Shown one piece after another: positions 26,007 to 35,058 of a stretch of 64,000 bases of DNA. Source of the stretch: SAR324 cluster bacterium JCVI-SC AAA005 (GTDB lineage Bacteria; SAR324; NAC60-12). The position numbers and the translations under genes are program-made. The stretch is taken from contig AGAU01000163.1 of the NCBI GenBank assembly GCA_000224765.2, forward strand, positions 1 through 64,000, written 5' to 3'. Under the pieces are notes generated by a model. That model was not told where the DNA came from, made no database searches, and worked only from the letters and a program-made list of their open reading frames with translations. The number at the start of each line of letters is the position of its first letter. The first letter of the stretch is position 1.

Positions 26007-26035
26007 TTGTCAAAAAATCATGAACTCGATATTTA
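26007..26035 (+). promoter_or_regulatory. sigma-70-like promoter for rpmH operon
   Basis: TTGTCA (26007-26012) and TATTTA (26030-26035) are separated by 17 bases. The expected start point would be about 30 nt upstream of the rpmH ATG. It lies in the divergent gap between guaB and rpmH. Boxes are close to consensus but not perfect. Confidence 0.5.
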
Positions 26036-26074
26036 TTGGTGTTTTCAATCTTTTACCTTCAGTGAGTTGCGCAG

Positions 26075-26209
26075 ATGAAGCGAACCTACCAACCCAATAA
26101 TCGTCGGCGGAAAATGAAGCATGGCTTCCGCGCACGGATGGCGACTAAGAATGGCCAAGCCATCATCAAGCGACGACGAGCCAAGGGACGTAAGCGACTA
26201 TCCGCTTAG
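26075..26209 (+). CDS. rpmH: 50S ribosomal protein L34
   Basis: 44-aa basic ribosomal protein. Begins [19 protein letters not shown] and ends [12 protein letters not shown], the universal L34 pattern and length. Its TAG overlaps the GTG start of rnpA by one base, the usual gene order rpmH-rnpA-yidD-yidC. Confidence 0.98.
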   Translation: MKRTYQPNNRRRKMKHGFRARMATKNGQAIIKRRRAKGRKRLSA

Positions 26210-26571
26210 TGACCTCAAGGTGTTATCCAAAGCAGGTACGCCTTTGTGGCAGGAGCGAAGTGGCGCGCATCTTTCAGTATGGGGACTACCAAGGATTAGG
26301 ACTGATCAGCATCAAGTACCTCGCTAGTCCTAGTCCCGAGAGTCGCTTTCTGGTCACGGTAAGTAAGAAAGTGGGACATGCTCCTTTGCGAAATCGATTG
26401 AAGCGTTTGCTTCGAGAAGCAATTCGCCACCACCGACATCAAATCTGCCAGCCTGTGGATGTCTGCTTCATGATCACTAATAAACCACGGCGCCCTGTCG
26501 AGCAGACTTACATTGAGAGCACGGTTCACCAGGCTTTCCAATTTCTTAACGCCCAGACTGCTGAAAATTAA
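26209..26571 (+). CDS. rnpA: ribonuclease P protein component
   Basis: Protein subunit that helps the RNase P RNA process tRNA 5' ends. 120 aa from the GTG at 26209. The RNR signature is present ([19 protein letters not shown]) after [12 protein letters not shown], and the N-terminus has the [11 protein letters not shown] aromatic cleft segment. The N-terminal 10 residues lack the common LPKxxRL form, but no other start is better. It ends 5 bases before yidD. Confidence 0.93.
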   Translation: MTSRCYPKQVRLCGRSEVARIFQYGDYQGLGLISIKYLASPSPESRFLVTVSKKVGHAPLRNRLKRLLREAIRHHRHQICQPVDVCFMITNKPRRPVEQTYIESTVHQAFQFLNAQTAEN

Positions 26572-26576
26572 ACAGC

Positions 26577-26870
26577 ATGGACGTTCCCTCTGCATCCCAT
26601 CCTGAGCAACCACTCTCAAGAATACTGTCCCGAGGATTAATCGCCTGCATTAGGCTTTACCAACACTGCCTGTCTCCACTTTTACCTAGATCATGCCGCT
26701 TCTACCCAAGCTGTTCCAGCTATGCGCTGGAGGCTCTACAAAGTTATGGCTTAGGTAAAGGTGGCTGGATGGCGCTCCGAAGAGTTCTTTGCTGTCATCC
26801 TTTTCATCCTGGGGGATACGACCCTGTCCCTGACAAGCACGCTGAACCCACTAAATCTTCAAACCTCTGA
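26577..26870 (+). CDS. yidD: membrane protein insertion efficiency factor YidD
   Basis: 97 aa. Contains the family block [32 protein letters not shown] and the [13 protein letters not shown] end. The conserved Cys/Pro residues and an amphipathic N-terminal helix are as in other YidD proteins. It assists YidC in inner-membrane protein insertion. Sits between rnpA and yidC with 17 bases to yidC. Confidence 0.96.
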   Translation: MDVPSASHPEQPLSRILSRGLIACIRLYQHCLSPLLPRSCRFYPSCSSYALEALQSYGLGKGGWMALRRVLCCHPFHPGGYDPVPDKHAEPTKSSNL

Positions 26871-26887
26871 CCCGGCCTGTAATCACT

Positions 26888-28606
26888 ATGGAGAAACAAA
26901 CCCTTCTAGCAATCGCTCTGTCGGCTGCTGTGCTGATTGGCTGGCAGTTTCTCTTTCCACCACCGCCACCAACTTCTATAACGACACCAAGTGCTACTGA
27001 GGTATCTCCAACCGCAGCGTTAGAAGAGAACGAATTGGCTGTTTCTGAAAACTCTGTTTCTCCTCTGAGTGCTCGTCTACAAAATGTGGACGAAAGCCAG
27101 CCCGCTAAACAAGTTTTTGTTGAAACTCCACGTTACCGCTTGACCTTTAATACTAGGGGTGCAGTTGCTGAGAGTCTGCTGCTTCAGGAGTATCAACACA
27201 ACAAGGGACGACTGACCATCAGCACATGGCTTCCCTATCTCACATCATTCTTGGGCGCTAGCAACGAAGAGATCGTCACAGAGGAAAACAAGGTGAATAT
27301 GTTCGCCAATGATCTCGACAACGTGAATCAATTTGCTGTCGAGTTAGAAGAAGATCCTCAGCTTTCTGCCCTACTCCAACGTACTGTTTTTTCTGAATCA
27401 CAGGAAGATCTATTTCTTGAAGAAGGGACAGCCTCCCTACAGTTCGTCTCTCCTGTTGTTGACGGACTCCAGTTGATCAAGACCTTCGAGTTCTTCGCTG
27501 ATTCTTTCCAGATAGGCTATCGGGTACAGGTAATCAACCGCTCTCAGGAAGCAAGGTCTTTGCGGATTCGACACGTCTTTGGGGAAGGCCGAGTTCAGAA
27601 TGATGACTATCAACAACAAGGGGCTCACACCGGACCGGTATACTTTGTTGAAGAAAGCGTGGAGACTGAAACAAACAGTGATGTCCAACAAGAGTTTCAA
27701 GTGGCAAACGCTGAGTGGTTTGGAGTCGAAGATCAGTTCTTCCTGAATGCAGTTCGGGCTGAATCACCAATCCGTTTCGCCTACTTCCGTTCTACCGCTG
27801 CTCTGGTGGATCAAAGATCTATGCTGCGCCCGTACTTTGGGGCACGCTTACCTTTGGTGAGCCTACAGCCAGATCGACAGATTGAATCAAATTTTCGCAC
27901 CTACTTTGGGCCAAAGTTAGAAGACGAAATGTTAAAATTTGGTCACAATCTGCGTGAATCAAATGCGATGTTTTTGGAAACGCTAGCGGCACCACTGCTG
28001 ACACTGTTGCACTGGATCTTCAGCTATGTTGGTAACTATGGAATCGCCATCATCATCCTGACCATCATCGTTCGATTGCTTCTGTTCCCATTAACTTACA
28101 AGGGAATGAAGGGGATGAAGCGCATGCAACAGCTGGCTCCACGAATGAAAAAAATTCAGGAGAAGTACAAGGATAACCGAGAAAAGTTGAACCAAGAGAT
28201 GATGGAATTGTACCGCAAGAACAAAGTCAACCCACTCGGGGGCTGCTTGCCGCTACTTCTACAAATTCCTGTCTTCATCGCTCTTTATAGCGCTCTCTCT
28301 GGTGCTGTTGAACTGCGTCATGCGCCCTTCATGCTCTGGCTCTCAGACATGTCTGCTCCTGACGGTCTTGGAATCACACCAATTCTGATGGGAGTGAGTC
28401 TCTACTTCCAACAAAAACTGACTCCCACAGCTGCTACGATGGATCCCATGCAGGCGAAAATCATGCAGTATCTCCCGCTAGTGTTCACCATTTTTACTTT
28501 CACTTTCCCTGCTGGGCTAACACTCTACTGGTTGACCAGTAACTTGCTTTCCATTGCGCAACAGCAACTGCTCAATCGAATCAAGACCCCAGAACTTCGG
28601 GACTAG
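26888..28606 (+). CDS. yidC: membrane protein insertase YidC
   Basis: Inserts and folds inner-membrane proteins, with or without SecYEG. 572 aa, Gram-negative length. N-terminal anchor (LLAIALSAAVLIGWQFLF), a large periplasmic beta domain (about residues 60-350), then the conserved core: YGIAIIILTIIVRLLLFPLT with the hydrophilic-groove Arg, MKKIQEKYKDN coiled coil, GGCLPLLLQIPVFIALY, and FPAGLTLYWLTSNLLSIAQQ. Start ATG at 26888. It is followed after 12 bases by a BatA-like gene instead of the common mnmE or jag. Confidence 0.97.
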   Translation: MEKQTLLAIALSAAVLIGWQFLFPPPPPTSITTPSATEVSPTAALEENELAVSENSVSPLSARLQNVDESQPAKQVFVETPRYRLTFNTRGAVAESLLLQEYQHNKGRLTISTWLPYLTSFLGASNEEIVTEENKVNMFANDLDNVNQFAVELEEDPQLSALLQRTVFSESQEDLFLEEGTASLQFVSPVVDGLQLIKTFEFFADSFQIGYRVQVINRSQEARSLRIRHVFGEGRVQNDDYQQQGAHTGPVYFVEESVETETNSDVQQEFQVANAEWFGVEDQFFLNAVRAESPIRFAYFRSTAALVDQRSMLRPYFGARLPLVSLQPDRQIESNFRTYFGPKLEDEMLKFGHNLRESNAMFLETLAAPLLTLLHWIFSYVGNYGIAIIILTIIVRLLLFPLTYKGMKGMKRMQQLAPRMKKIQEKYKDNREKLNQEMMELYRKNKVNPLGGCLPLLLQIPVFIALYSALSGAVELRHAPFMLWLSDMSAPDGLGITPILMGVSLYFQQKLTPTAATMDPMQAKIMQYLPLVFTIFTFTFPAGLTLYWLTSNLLSIAQQQLLNRIKTPELRD

Positions 28607-28618
28607 CAGGCCTCTGGC

Positions 28619-30334
28619 ATGCTTCAATTCCTTACTCCTTTGTGGCTGCTGGCCCTCCCAACAGTCATTCTACCTTGGCTTTGGCCGCTGCTAAAACCAA
28701 GAACGCGCCAGCCTCAGCCTTTCTCCGCTTTTTTCCTGCTGCCTCCAGAAACATTGCAGCAGCAACTTAGATTTTCTCGCGAAGATTTTTGGATCAAAAT
28801 TCTGCGCAGTCTATTGGTACTACTCGCTGTATTTTTGCTATCACGCCCTTACTGGGTGGAGAAACCTCTTCCGTTAGAACTATGGGTCGTTGATGACAGT
28901 GCCAGCTTGACGACTCAGCCTTCACTACAGTCCAATCTACCAGCGGGAATACAACCACTTCTGCTTTCAGAATTATTTCCACCCCCAGCAAAAACACCAG
29001 TACAAACCAAGTTTCCTGGAAACTTTTTTGCTGGCACACCCAATCTGGGAGAGATCGGACAAGCCATCATGCAATCGCGACCAGAAACGGAACGCAATCG
29101 TCGACTGATTGTCAACTTGGTATCTGATTTTCAGCGTTCCCAATACTGGCCCTATGCTCCCGTTGCACTACCAATTGAGTGGCGTTTTGAAAGACCACAA
29201 GGGCTACAATCCACACCTAATTTAGGAATGCGGAAGCTCCGTGTAAAAACAGAAGGGAAGCTAAGCGCAGTCCTTGAGGTAGAACTCTTTGGGGAACAAC
29301 AACAGTCTACAGAAGTACGCATCACTGTGGAGCAAGGATCTCAAAAGCTGCATGAGTCAGTCATCAGTTGGAAAGGCACATCAGAGCGTCAGCGATTAGC
29401 ACTAAGTCCTGAATATGAGCATCACGCACCTTTACAGATATTGATTGAACCTCAGCTACCAGATCCTGACTATGACAATCACTATTACTTTCAATCTTCG
29501 CGAGGAGATGATCTGCGGGTGGGGTTGCTAAGTACTGAGGGAGTTTCTGCACTTTACCGGTACGGACTGCATCCATTGAAATCGGCACTGAATGCCAATG
29601 ACTTCTTCTCTTTCCTATTCAGCAATCCAGAAACTCTGAAGGCGGCAAACCCTGATCTTGTGATTCTGCTGGCTGATGATCCAAGAAGATTTGAAGACGT
29701 CTACCCCGAAACTCCGATCCGTCTGTTCGTACCAACTCGTCCAGCAGACTGGAGCAACTTAGCAATAGATAATCATAGCCTGTTACCTAAAGAGCAACTC
29801 GCTCTTGACTGGAGAAAAGCCAACCTCGGGCCTGAGTGGTTGATTGAACAATCCATACAGGGCTTGCATCAAGCAACTGCCCAACAACTTTGGCTGTTGG
29901 ATACTGGCGTCTCAAATGCTTGGGGGCCGCTCTACCAGCAGCAAAGCTTCGTAGACCAGCTTCGGGACTGGCTGAGTTATCTCTGGCAAAAACATCCGAG
30001 GCGTCAGTTGGGGAGCTTGAAGGTGGGTCAACAGGTTGTAGGAGTCACACCCGGATGGCGATGGCCGGGACACTACGAACTAAAAGACGATAATCTTACA
30101 CTAGCCTTCGCAGTCAATTTGGCTGAACAGGAAAGTCTGCCAGCGCTGATGACCGAAGAGGCACTAAAACAGATGCAGAGTTTTTTCACTGACCAGGCAG
30201 CATTTCTAAATCGCCAGCAGGCCGCTAGTGACACTCTACAAGACTGGCTGCGTTGGTTGCTTTTGCTGCTGTTGTTATTGGAAGTGCTTTGGGTACTGAA
30301 ACGATTCTTGAAACCAGAGACATCTACAAACTGA
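28619..30334 (+). CDS. BatA-like membrane protein
   Basis: 571 aa. The N-terminus is the BatA pattern: FLTPLWLLALPTVILPWLW, an Arg/Pro loop, then KILRSLLVLLAVFLLSRPYW (two membrane helices), followed by LELWVVDDSASL, which resembles the first strand of a von Willebrand A domain with a DxSxS-like site (here DDSAS). The large middle is periplasmic in prediction, and a last helix (WLLLLLLLLEVLWVLKRF) anchors the C-terminus. Bat proteins are linked to aerotolerance and envelope stress in other bacteria, but no MoxR ATPase partner is here. It lies 12 bases behind yidC and is likely co-transcribed. Confidence 0.72.
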   Translation: MLQFLTPLWLLALPTVILPWLWPLLKPRTRQPQPFSAFFLLPPETLQQQLRFSREDFWIKILRSLLVLLAVFLLSRPYWVEKPLPLELWVVDDSASLTTQPSLQSNLPAGIQPLLLSELFPPPAKTPVQTKFPGNFFAGTPNLGEIGQAIMQSRPETERNRRLIVNLVSDFQRSQYWPYAPVALPIEWRFERPQGLQSTPNLGMRKLRVKTEGKLSAVLEVELFGEQQQSTEVRITVEQGSQKLHESVISWKGTSERQRLALSPEYEHHAPLQILIEPQLPDPDYDNHYYFQSSRGDDLRVGLLSTEGVSALYRYGLHPLKSALNANDFFSFLFSNPETLKAANPDLVILLADDPRRFEDVYPETPIRLFVPTRPADWSNLAIDNHSLLPKEQLALDWRKANLGPEWLIEQSIQGLHQATAQQLWLLDTGVSNAWGPLYQQQSFVDQLRDWLSYLWQKHPRRQLGSLKVGQQVVGVTPGWRWPGHYELKDDNLTLAFAVNLAEQESLPALMTEEALKQMQSFFTDQAAFLNRQQAASDTLQDWLRWLLLLLLLLEVLWVLKRFLKPETSTN

Positions 30335-30378
30335 TTGCCTTCCCACTTTTCCGGGAAAATTCCAGAGATTTTTAGGTC

Positions 30379-32784
30379 TTAATCAGGCATCACATTACGA
30401 ATGACCTCCTGCTCACTGGTGGGCAACAAGAAGATACTTTCAATGTCCTGGACCATGTGCTTGGGCACCGCCTGAGAAATATGATAATTTCCTTTTCGTC
30501 CAAGAATGACATCCAGAAAACGCGTCATCAGCTCTTTGGGGGACATAAACATACCATCTGAAAATCGCAGATGACGCTGCTTATCTCTTGGCACAATGAA
30601 GTCCCCACGATCTTCGCTGTATTCGAGTTCTATCCCACTCGCGTTGAAGAAACCATAAGCCAGCACCTTTGCTTCAGCAACTCCCTTGAGGAACTCCCAG
30701 AGCGTGTCCGCATCATTTAGCAGAGTATCCATCATCTTGCTTTCCGATGCTGGTTCCTCTGAATCAAAGTCTCGACCGACTCGTTCCACATAGCCACTGA
30801 ATGTATGAGATTTCTCCAAGACTTCTAGGATCATTCTGGCCTGCCGTGAACGCAAGGTGAGGATATTGCGCTTCAGTATGCCCATCACATCCGACTCGTA
30901 AGGCTCAAATCGGCCACGATTTTCTTCTCGAGATTGTCCAAGCTTACTGATCATTTTCGAAGCACTGGGCTGACTTGGATCCGCTTTTGGTTGGGCCTTT
31001 TTCGCTGGTGCTGGTGCTCGTGCATCTGTATCAGTCACATGTGCTTGGGATGCCAGAGTAGCCAAGCGTAATTGAACCGGCTCCATGATTTCCTTCATCT
31101 CCCTGCCGAAAATTTGCTGCTGTTGTTGTTGTGGATCCAGTAACTGTTCAATCATCCATACCAGATCGTTCCCTCCGCGCCAGCTATCTTGCAGATGCTG
31201 CTGAAGACTTACGGCTCTACCAGCATAGATGCGCTGCATCTCCTTGACTTCTCCTGCTGCATCACTTTCTGCAGAGCCAAATCCTTTGGGAAAGAAACTT
31301 CCTGCCTGTTGTAAGCTGGTCACAATCGACTGGAAGAGTTCATAGACGTTGCCCAGAGAAAAAGCTGCTCCTGAGAGAGCATCTCGCTCATCGTAGGCCT
31401 GATTGAGAATCTGATAGACTTGTAGAGAAGGCATCTCCGGTTCAGCATCCAAACGCTCAATTGCTTTATTGAGCTGCCGAGCATAACTACCCATCGTATC
31501 TCGACCATCACGCATCAGGCGCAACGCACTCAGGATGCCCTCCTCGACCTGAAGATGAAACAACCTCCGACCTTCCATGGATGTCTGTAGTTGCCAAGTT
31601 ACTTTCTCTGTAGAGTGGGCAATCCGGTCTCCTCTTTCTAACAATCCACTAACCGCTTTCAGCGCCCTAGCAAGAAACAATGCGGAGACAGTGTGTGGTC
31701 GGCAGGAATCATATACCTTCCCGAACGCCAGAGAAAGGTTGAAGAGAATACTCTGCACCTGTCGCAATGTCTGCCCAACAGTGTTCAAATTGGTGGAGAC
31801 AAAGTGAATGAATGTCATGTCAGAGATGCATTTTTCTCTGAACTCTTTGAGCAATTGTGGGCCGTTGCCTGGTGATTCCTTAAAGCTCTGCTGGAGGTAC
31901 TTGAGGTGCTTGTCCGCAAAACGAAATGGTTCCAGTGGAACGTGGAGATCCTGCAACTTCAGCGTCAGATCAACACAAATTTGCTCAAATTCTGCACGCT
32001 GTTCGACGGGAATTTGTTGAACACTAGAATGATACTGGTCAATGCGTGTTTGAATACGTTCTAAGCGTTGATAAACTGTATCGAGGGTGCGCTCTGGTTC
32101 TTTGACCTGAGGCTGCTTGAGAAAGGCCCACAGAATTTGATCCTGAACCGTCAGCAGTTTCTGAACATGATTGAAAAAGGAATAGATGATCTGTAGTTCA
32201 GCGGCCTGCAGACGGTAGTTAAGATCCTTAAATTGAGGCGAGGTAAGAAGTTTTTGTGCAAGGGGCTCGAAGGATTTGATCTGCTCCTGGACAAACTGTT
32301 GCTGCTCAGGTGACATACGAATTTCTTCTGGCAACAGAGGCCAACGTTGCTGTTCCGCAGCTTTCGCCAAGGCCTGCACTCCTTGCCAGGCAATTTGGAC
32401 GGCATCCGCAATCCGCAATCCCTTTGGCTCTGTCAGATAGAAACCATACTCAAGGCAGAGATGAACACAATGACAAAGATGAACGATGCGCTCGCTCATA
32501 CCCATGAATAACGTTGCTTGCCTTTGGAAAATCTCATTTGAGCGACACTTCTGTGTCAACTCGGAATTCAATTGATTAATTTCCTGTAGGGTCGCTACAA
32601 TGTTTTTCTGATCTTCTGGGCGGATGAACCAAAGATTTTCCTTGGTGAAAATCGTTTTGATGAACTGCTGAATTTCCTGAGTCTCCTGCTGTGAGCGCCG
32701 AAGTTGGGGAACACTGCTGCTACGTTGGGTTTTCAGGGAAGACTGCTTCTGACGAAGGCTCGCGGCTACTTGTTCGCTGGACAA
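30379..32784 (-). CDS. large helical protein of unknown function
   Basis: 801 aa, not recognised. TTG start at 32784 with AGGTG five bases upstream; no earlier ATG is better. It is Gln, Leu and Glu rich and looks helical almost throughout, with no signal peptide or membrane segment. A low-complexity linker (TDARAPAPAKKAQPKADPSQ) near residue 590 separates the long helical part from a C-terminal domain of about 170 residues that ends in LPTSEQEVIRNVMPD. Convergent with the BatA-like gene (44 bases between) and divergent from dxs. A cytoplasmic scaffold or sensor is possible; nothing proves it. Confidence 0.75.
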   Translation of the reverse strand: MSSEQVAASLRQKQSSLKTQRSSSVPQLRRSQQETQEIQQFIKTIFTKENLWFIRPEDQKNIVATLQEINQLNSELTQKCRSNEIFQRQATLFMGMSERIVHLCHCVHLCLEYGFYLTEPKGLRIADAVQIAWQGVQALAKAAEQQRWPLLPEEIRMSPEQQQFVQEQIKSFEPLAQKLLTSPQFKDLNYRLQAAELQIIYSFFNHVQKLLTVQDQILWAFLKQPQVKEPERTLDTVYQRLERIQTRIDQYHSSVQQIPVEQRAEFEQICVDLTLKLQDLHVPLEPFRFADKHLKYLQQSFKESPGNGPQLLKEFREKCISDMTFIHFVSTNLNTVGQTLRQVQSILFNLSLAFGKVYDSCRPHTVSALFLARALKAVSGLLERGDRIAHSTEKVTWQLQTSMEGRRLFHLQVEEGILSALRLMRDGRDTMGSYARQLNKAIERLDAEPEMPSLQVYQILNQAYDERDALSGAAFSLGNVYELFQSIVTSLQQAGSFFPKGFGSAESDAAGEVKEMQRIYAGRAVSLQQHLQDSWRGGNDLVWMIEQLLDPQQQQQQIFGREMKEIMEPVQLRLATLASQAHVTDTDARAPAPAKKAQPKADPSQPSASKMISKLGQSREENRGRFEPYESDVMGILKRNILTLRSRQARMILEVLEKSHTFSGYVERVGRDFDSEEPASESKMMDTLLNDADTLWEFLKGVAEAKVLAYGFFNASGIELEYSEDRGDFIVPRDKQRHLRFSDGMFMSPKELMTRFLDVILGRKGNYHISQAVPKHMVQDIESIFLLPTSEQEVIRNVMPD

Positions 32785-32896
32785 AGCACACCTGTTTCAA
32801 CTGAGGGAAGCAATTAAGTTCGACCGATCACCGCTCTTTCTACGGGGCTTCTAAGCTCCACGAACCAACCAGACTGGCAGAGGCAGCGAACGAATC

Positions 32897-34825
32897 ATGC
32901 AAAATCGATCTAGGATTCTTGACGCTATCGCAAAACCACACGACATTCAAACTCTCAATACTCAAGAATTAGAGCAACTATCAGATGATTGTAGGCAACG
33001 CATCATCGAGGTCACTAGCCAAAAGGGTGGACACCTTGCTTCCTCACTTGGGGCCGTAGAGATCGCAGTAGCACTTTTCAAAGTGTTTGATTTTCGTCGA
33101 GATCGAGTTGTCTGGGATGTAGGACACCAAGCTTATACTCACAAGTTGCTCAGTGGACGCAATGAGCACTTCGGCACACTGGCTCAATATGGTGGCATCA
33201 AGAAATTCTTGAGTCGTGACGAGAGTTCCTATGACCACTTTGGAGCTGGCCATGCCTCCACATCGATCTCAGCTGCACTGGGAATGGCGTTCAGTCGAGA
33301 CTTGCAACAGCAGGTCCACTACGTGGTTGCGGTCATTGGGGATGGTGCAATGACCGGAGGGCTGGCCTTTGAAGCATTGAACCACAATGGTTTTGCTGGC
33401 AAGAATATGATCCTGATTGTCAATGATAACGGCATGAGCATTGATCCAAATGTTGGTGCACTCTCCAAAATAATCACACGGGTCATTTCTTCACCTTCCT
33501 ACAATTGGCTTCGTGAAGAAACAAGAGAATGGGCTTCAAGGGTTCCTTTCTCCGAACCACTCCAACACGCTCTACAAAAAATCAATACCTCTCTTAAGAC
33601 CTTCCTCTTGCCAGGAATGCTTTTTGAGCAATTGGGCTGGCGCTATTTTGGACCAATCGATGGCCACAGCGTCGGAGAGTTGGTCGAGTTACTCTCCCAT
33701 GTAAAAGATCTGGATGGGCCAATTGTTATCCACGCGCTGACACAGAAGGGCAAAGGCTACTCTTTTGCAGAAGAAGACGCCTTTACCTACCATGGCGTGA
33801 GTCCTTTTGAACCAGAAACAGGCAACTTTGTCAAAAAATCCAGCAGTGGAATCCAACAAACAAGCTACTCCAAGGTATTTGCTGAGAAGTTGGGAGATTT
33901 GATGGAAGCCGACCCCAAAGTAGTGGCCTTGAGTGCTGCCATGATGAGTGGAACTGGTATCATTGGCCTTCATGAAAAACACCCTGAGCGAGTACTGGAT
34001 GTTGGAATTGCGGAAGGCCATGCAGTAACGTGTGCTGCAGGCTTGGCCGCAGAAGGCAGCAAACCTTTTGTGGCTATCTACTCAACGTTCTTGCAAAGAG
34101 CCTTGGATCACATAATTCACGACGTAGCGATTCAGAAATTACCAGTTCGCTTTGCCTTGGACCGTGCAGGGCTCGTTGGGGTTGATGGTCCAACTCACCA
34201 TGGCTGCTTTGACCTCACATACCTCCGAATGATTCCAAACATGGTAGTGATGGTCCCAGCTAATGGCTCTGAGTTGAGACTGATGACTCAGTTTGCTTAT
34301 GAGCATGATGGGCCAATAGCAATGCGCTACCCAAGAGGCAACACCAGCATCTGGGATGAAAATGCTACAGAGCCGATTCAGTTGGGCAAAGGGAAGGTTC
34401 TTCAGGAGGGATCAGACGTGGCACTCTTTGCGGTAGGTATCATGGTCGAGACTGCAATTGCTGTAGCTGAAATCCTCAAGGAACAGGGAATCAACACCGC
34501 AGTGATCAACGCTCGCTTCGTCAAACCTCTTGATGAAGAGCTTCTCCAAAAATTTGCCAAACACTGTCAATTAATTGTCACTCTTGAAGAAAATGTAATC
34601 GCTGGAGGATTTGGAAGTGCAGCCCTGGAATCTCTACAACAATCTGGAACTGTCACTCCTGTGCAGACAGTGGGCTTACCAGACCGCTATATTTCCCAAG
34701 GAAGTCCAGAGCAACAACGAGAAGAGGCAGGACTAAGTGTGACGAAGATTGTTGGGAGCATTACGAGGCGTCTGAGAAAGCTACAAGTAAAAACTAGTAA
34801 ATTCGAAAGCTTAAAAGCCTCATAA
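32897..34825 (+). CDS. dxs: 1-deoxy-D-xylulose-5-phosphate synthase
   Basis: Thiamine-diphosphate enzyme that joins pyruvate and glyceraldehyde 3-phosphate to start the MEP isoprenoid route. 642 aa. SQKGGHLASSLGAVEIAVAL (His 46), WDVGHQAYTHKLLSGR, GDGAMTGGLAFEALNH (cofactor/metal site, 148-163), VNDNGMSIDPNVG, then the second half with VGIAEGHAV and DRAGLVGVDGPTHHG. The C-terminal transketolase-like domain is complete. It provides precursors for the polyprenyl synthase at 13316. Followed by the AT-rich glycan cluster after 220 bases. Confidence 0.97.
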   Translation: MQNRSRILDAIAKPHDIQTLNTQELEQLSDDCRQRIIEVTSQKGGHLASSLGAVEIAVALFKVFDFRRDRVVWDVGHQAYTHKLLSGRNEHFGTLAQYGGIKKFLSRDESSYDHFGAGHASTSISAALGMAFSRDLQQQVHYVVAVIGDGAMTGGLAFEALNHNGFAGKNMILIVNDNGMSIDPNVGALSKIITRVISSPSYNWLREETREWASRVPFSEPLQHALQKINTSLKTFLLPGMLFEQLGWRYFGPIDGHSVGELVELLSHVKDLDGPIVIHALTQKGKGYSFAEEDAFTYHGVSPFEPETGNFVKKSSSGIQQTSYSKVFAEKLGDLMEADPKVVALSAAMMSGTGIIGLHEKHPERVLDVGIAEGHAVTCAAGLAAEGSKPFVAIYSTFLQRALDHIIHDVAIQKLPVRFALDRAGLVGVDGPTHHGCFDLTYLRMIPNMVVMVPANGSELRLMTQFAYEHDGPIAMRYPRGNTSIWDENATEPIQLGKGKVLQEGSDVALFAVGIMVETAIAVAEILKEQGINTAVINARFVKPLDEELLQKFAKHCQLIVTLEENVIAGGFGSAALESLQQSGTVTPVQTVGLPDRYISQGSPEQQREEAGLSVTKIVGSITRRLRKLQVKTSKFESLKAS

Positions 34826-34958
34826 AAAAACTTTAACTTTTACTAACGTCAACTCGATTAGAAAATATATTAGGGATACCAAATTGCACCAGGTGCAGCA
34901 ACCTCCTCTCACTCAGATGCTTTAATAGTCAGAAAAAAACGTCTCTGAATCTTCTCAC

Positions 34959-35058
34959 CCTCATTCAAACGATTAATGAATCTGTATCAAACAGTTCAAA
35001 GATCGCAAACCCTACCTAGTGGCATCCCCTGGCCTCATTCCAACGACCAATGAATCTG
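34959..35058 (+). repeat. imperfect 26-bp direct repeat that duplicates the flippase start
   Basis: The copies at 34959-34984 and 35033-35058 match at 23 of 26 bases and lie 74 bases apart. The second contains the ATGAATCTG start of the flippase gene; the first carries the same ATGAATCTG. A small palindrome (TGCACC-A-GGTGCA) lies upstream at about 34885-34897. This looks like a partial tandem duplication of the gene's 5' boundary. Confidence 0.65.
34976..35053 (+). CDS. possible 25-codon leader ORF
   Basis: From the duplicated ATG the frame reads MNLYQTVQRSQ... for 25 codons. Its TGA (35051-35053) overlaps the flippase ATG (35050-35052) as ATGA, the classical coupling junction. No strong ribosome site is seen before it. 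It could be a coupled leader peptide or an accident of the duplication. Confidence 0.3.
   Translation: MNLYQTVQRSQTLPSGIPWPHSNDQ

Noticed and set aside
26007..26240. Replication origin near rpmH
   Set aside because: No dnaA or dnaN adjacent and no cluster of DnaA boxes; the single TTATCCAAA in rnpA is not enough.
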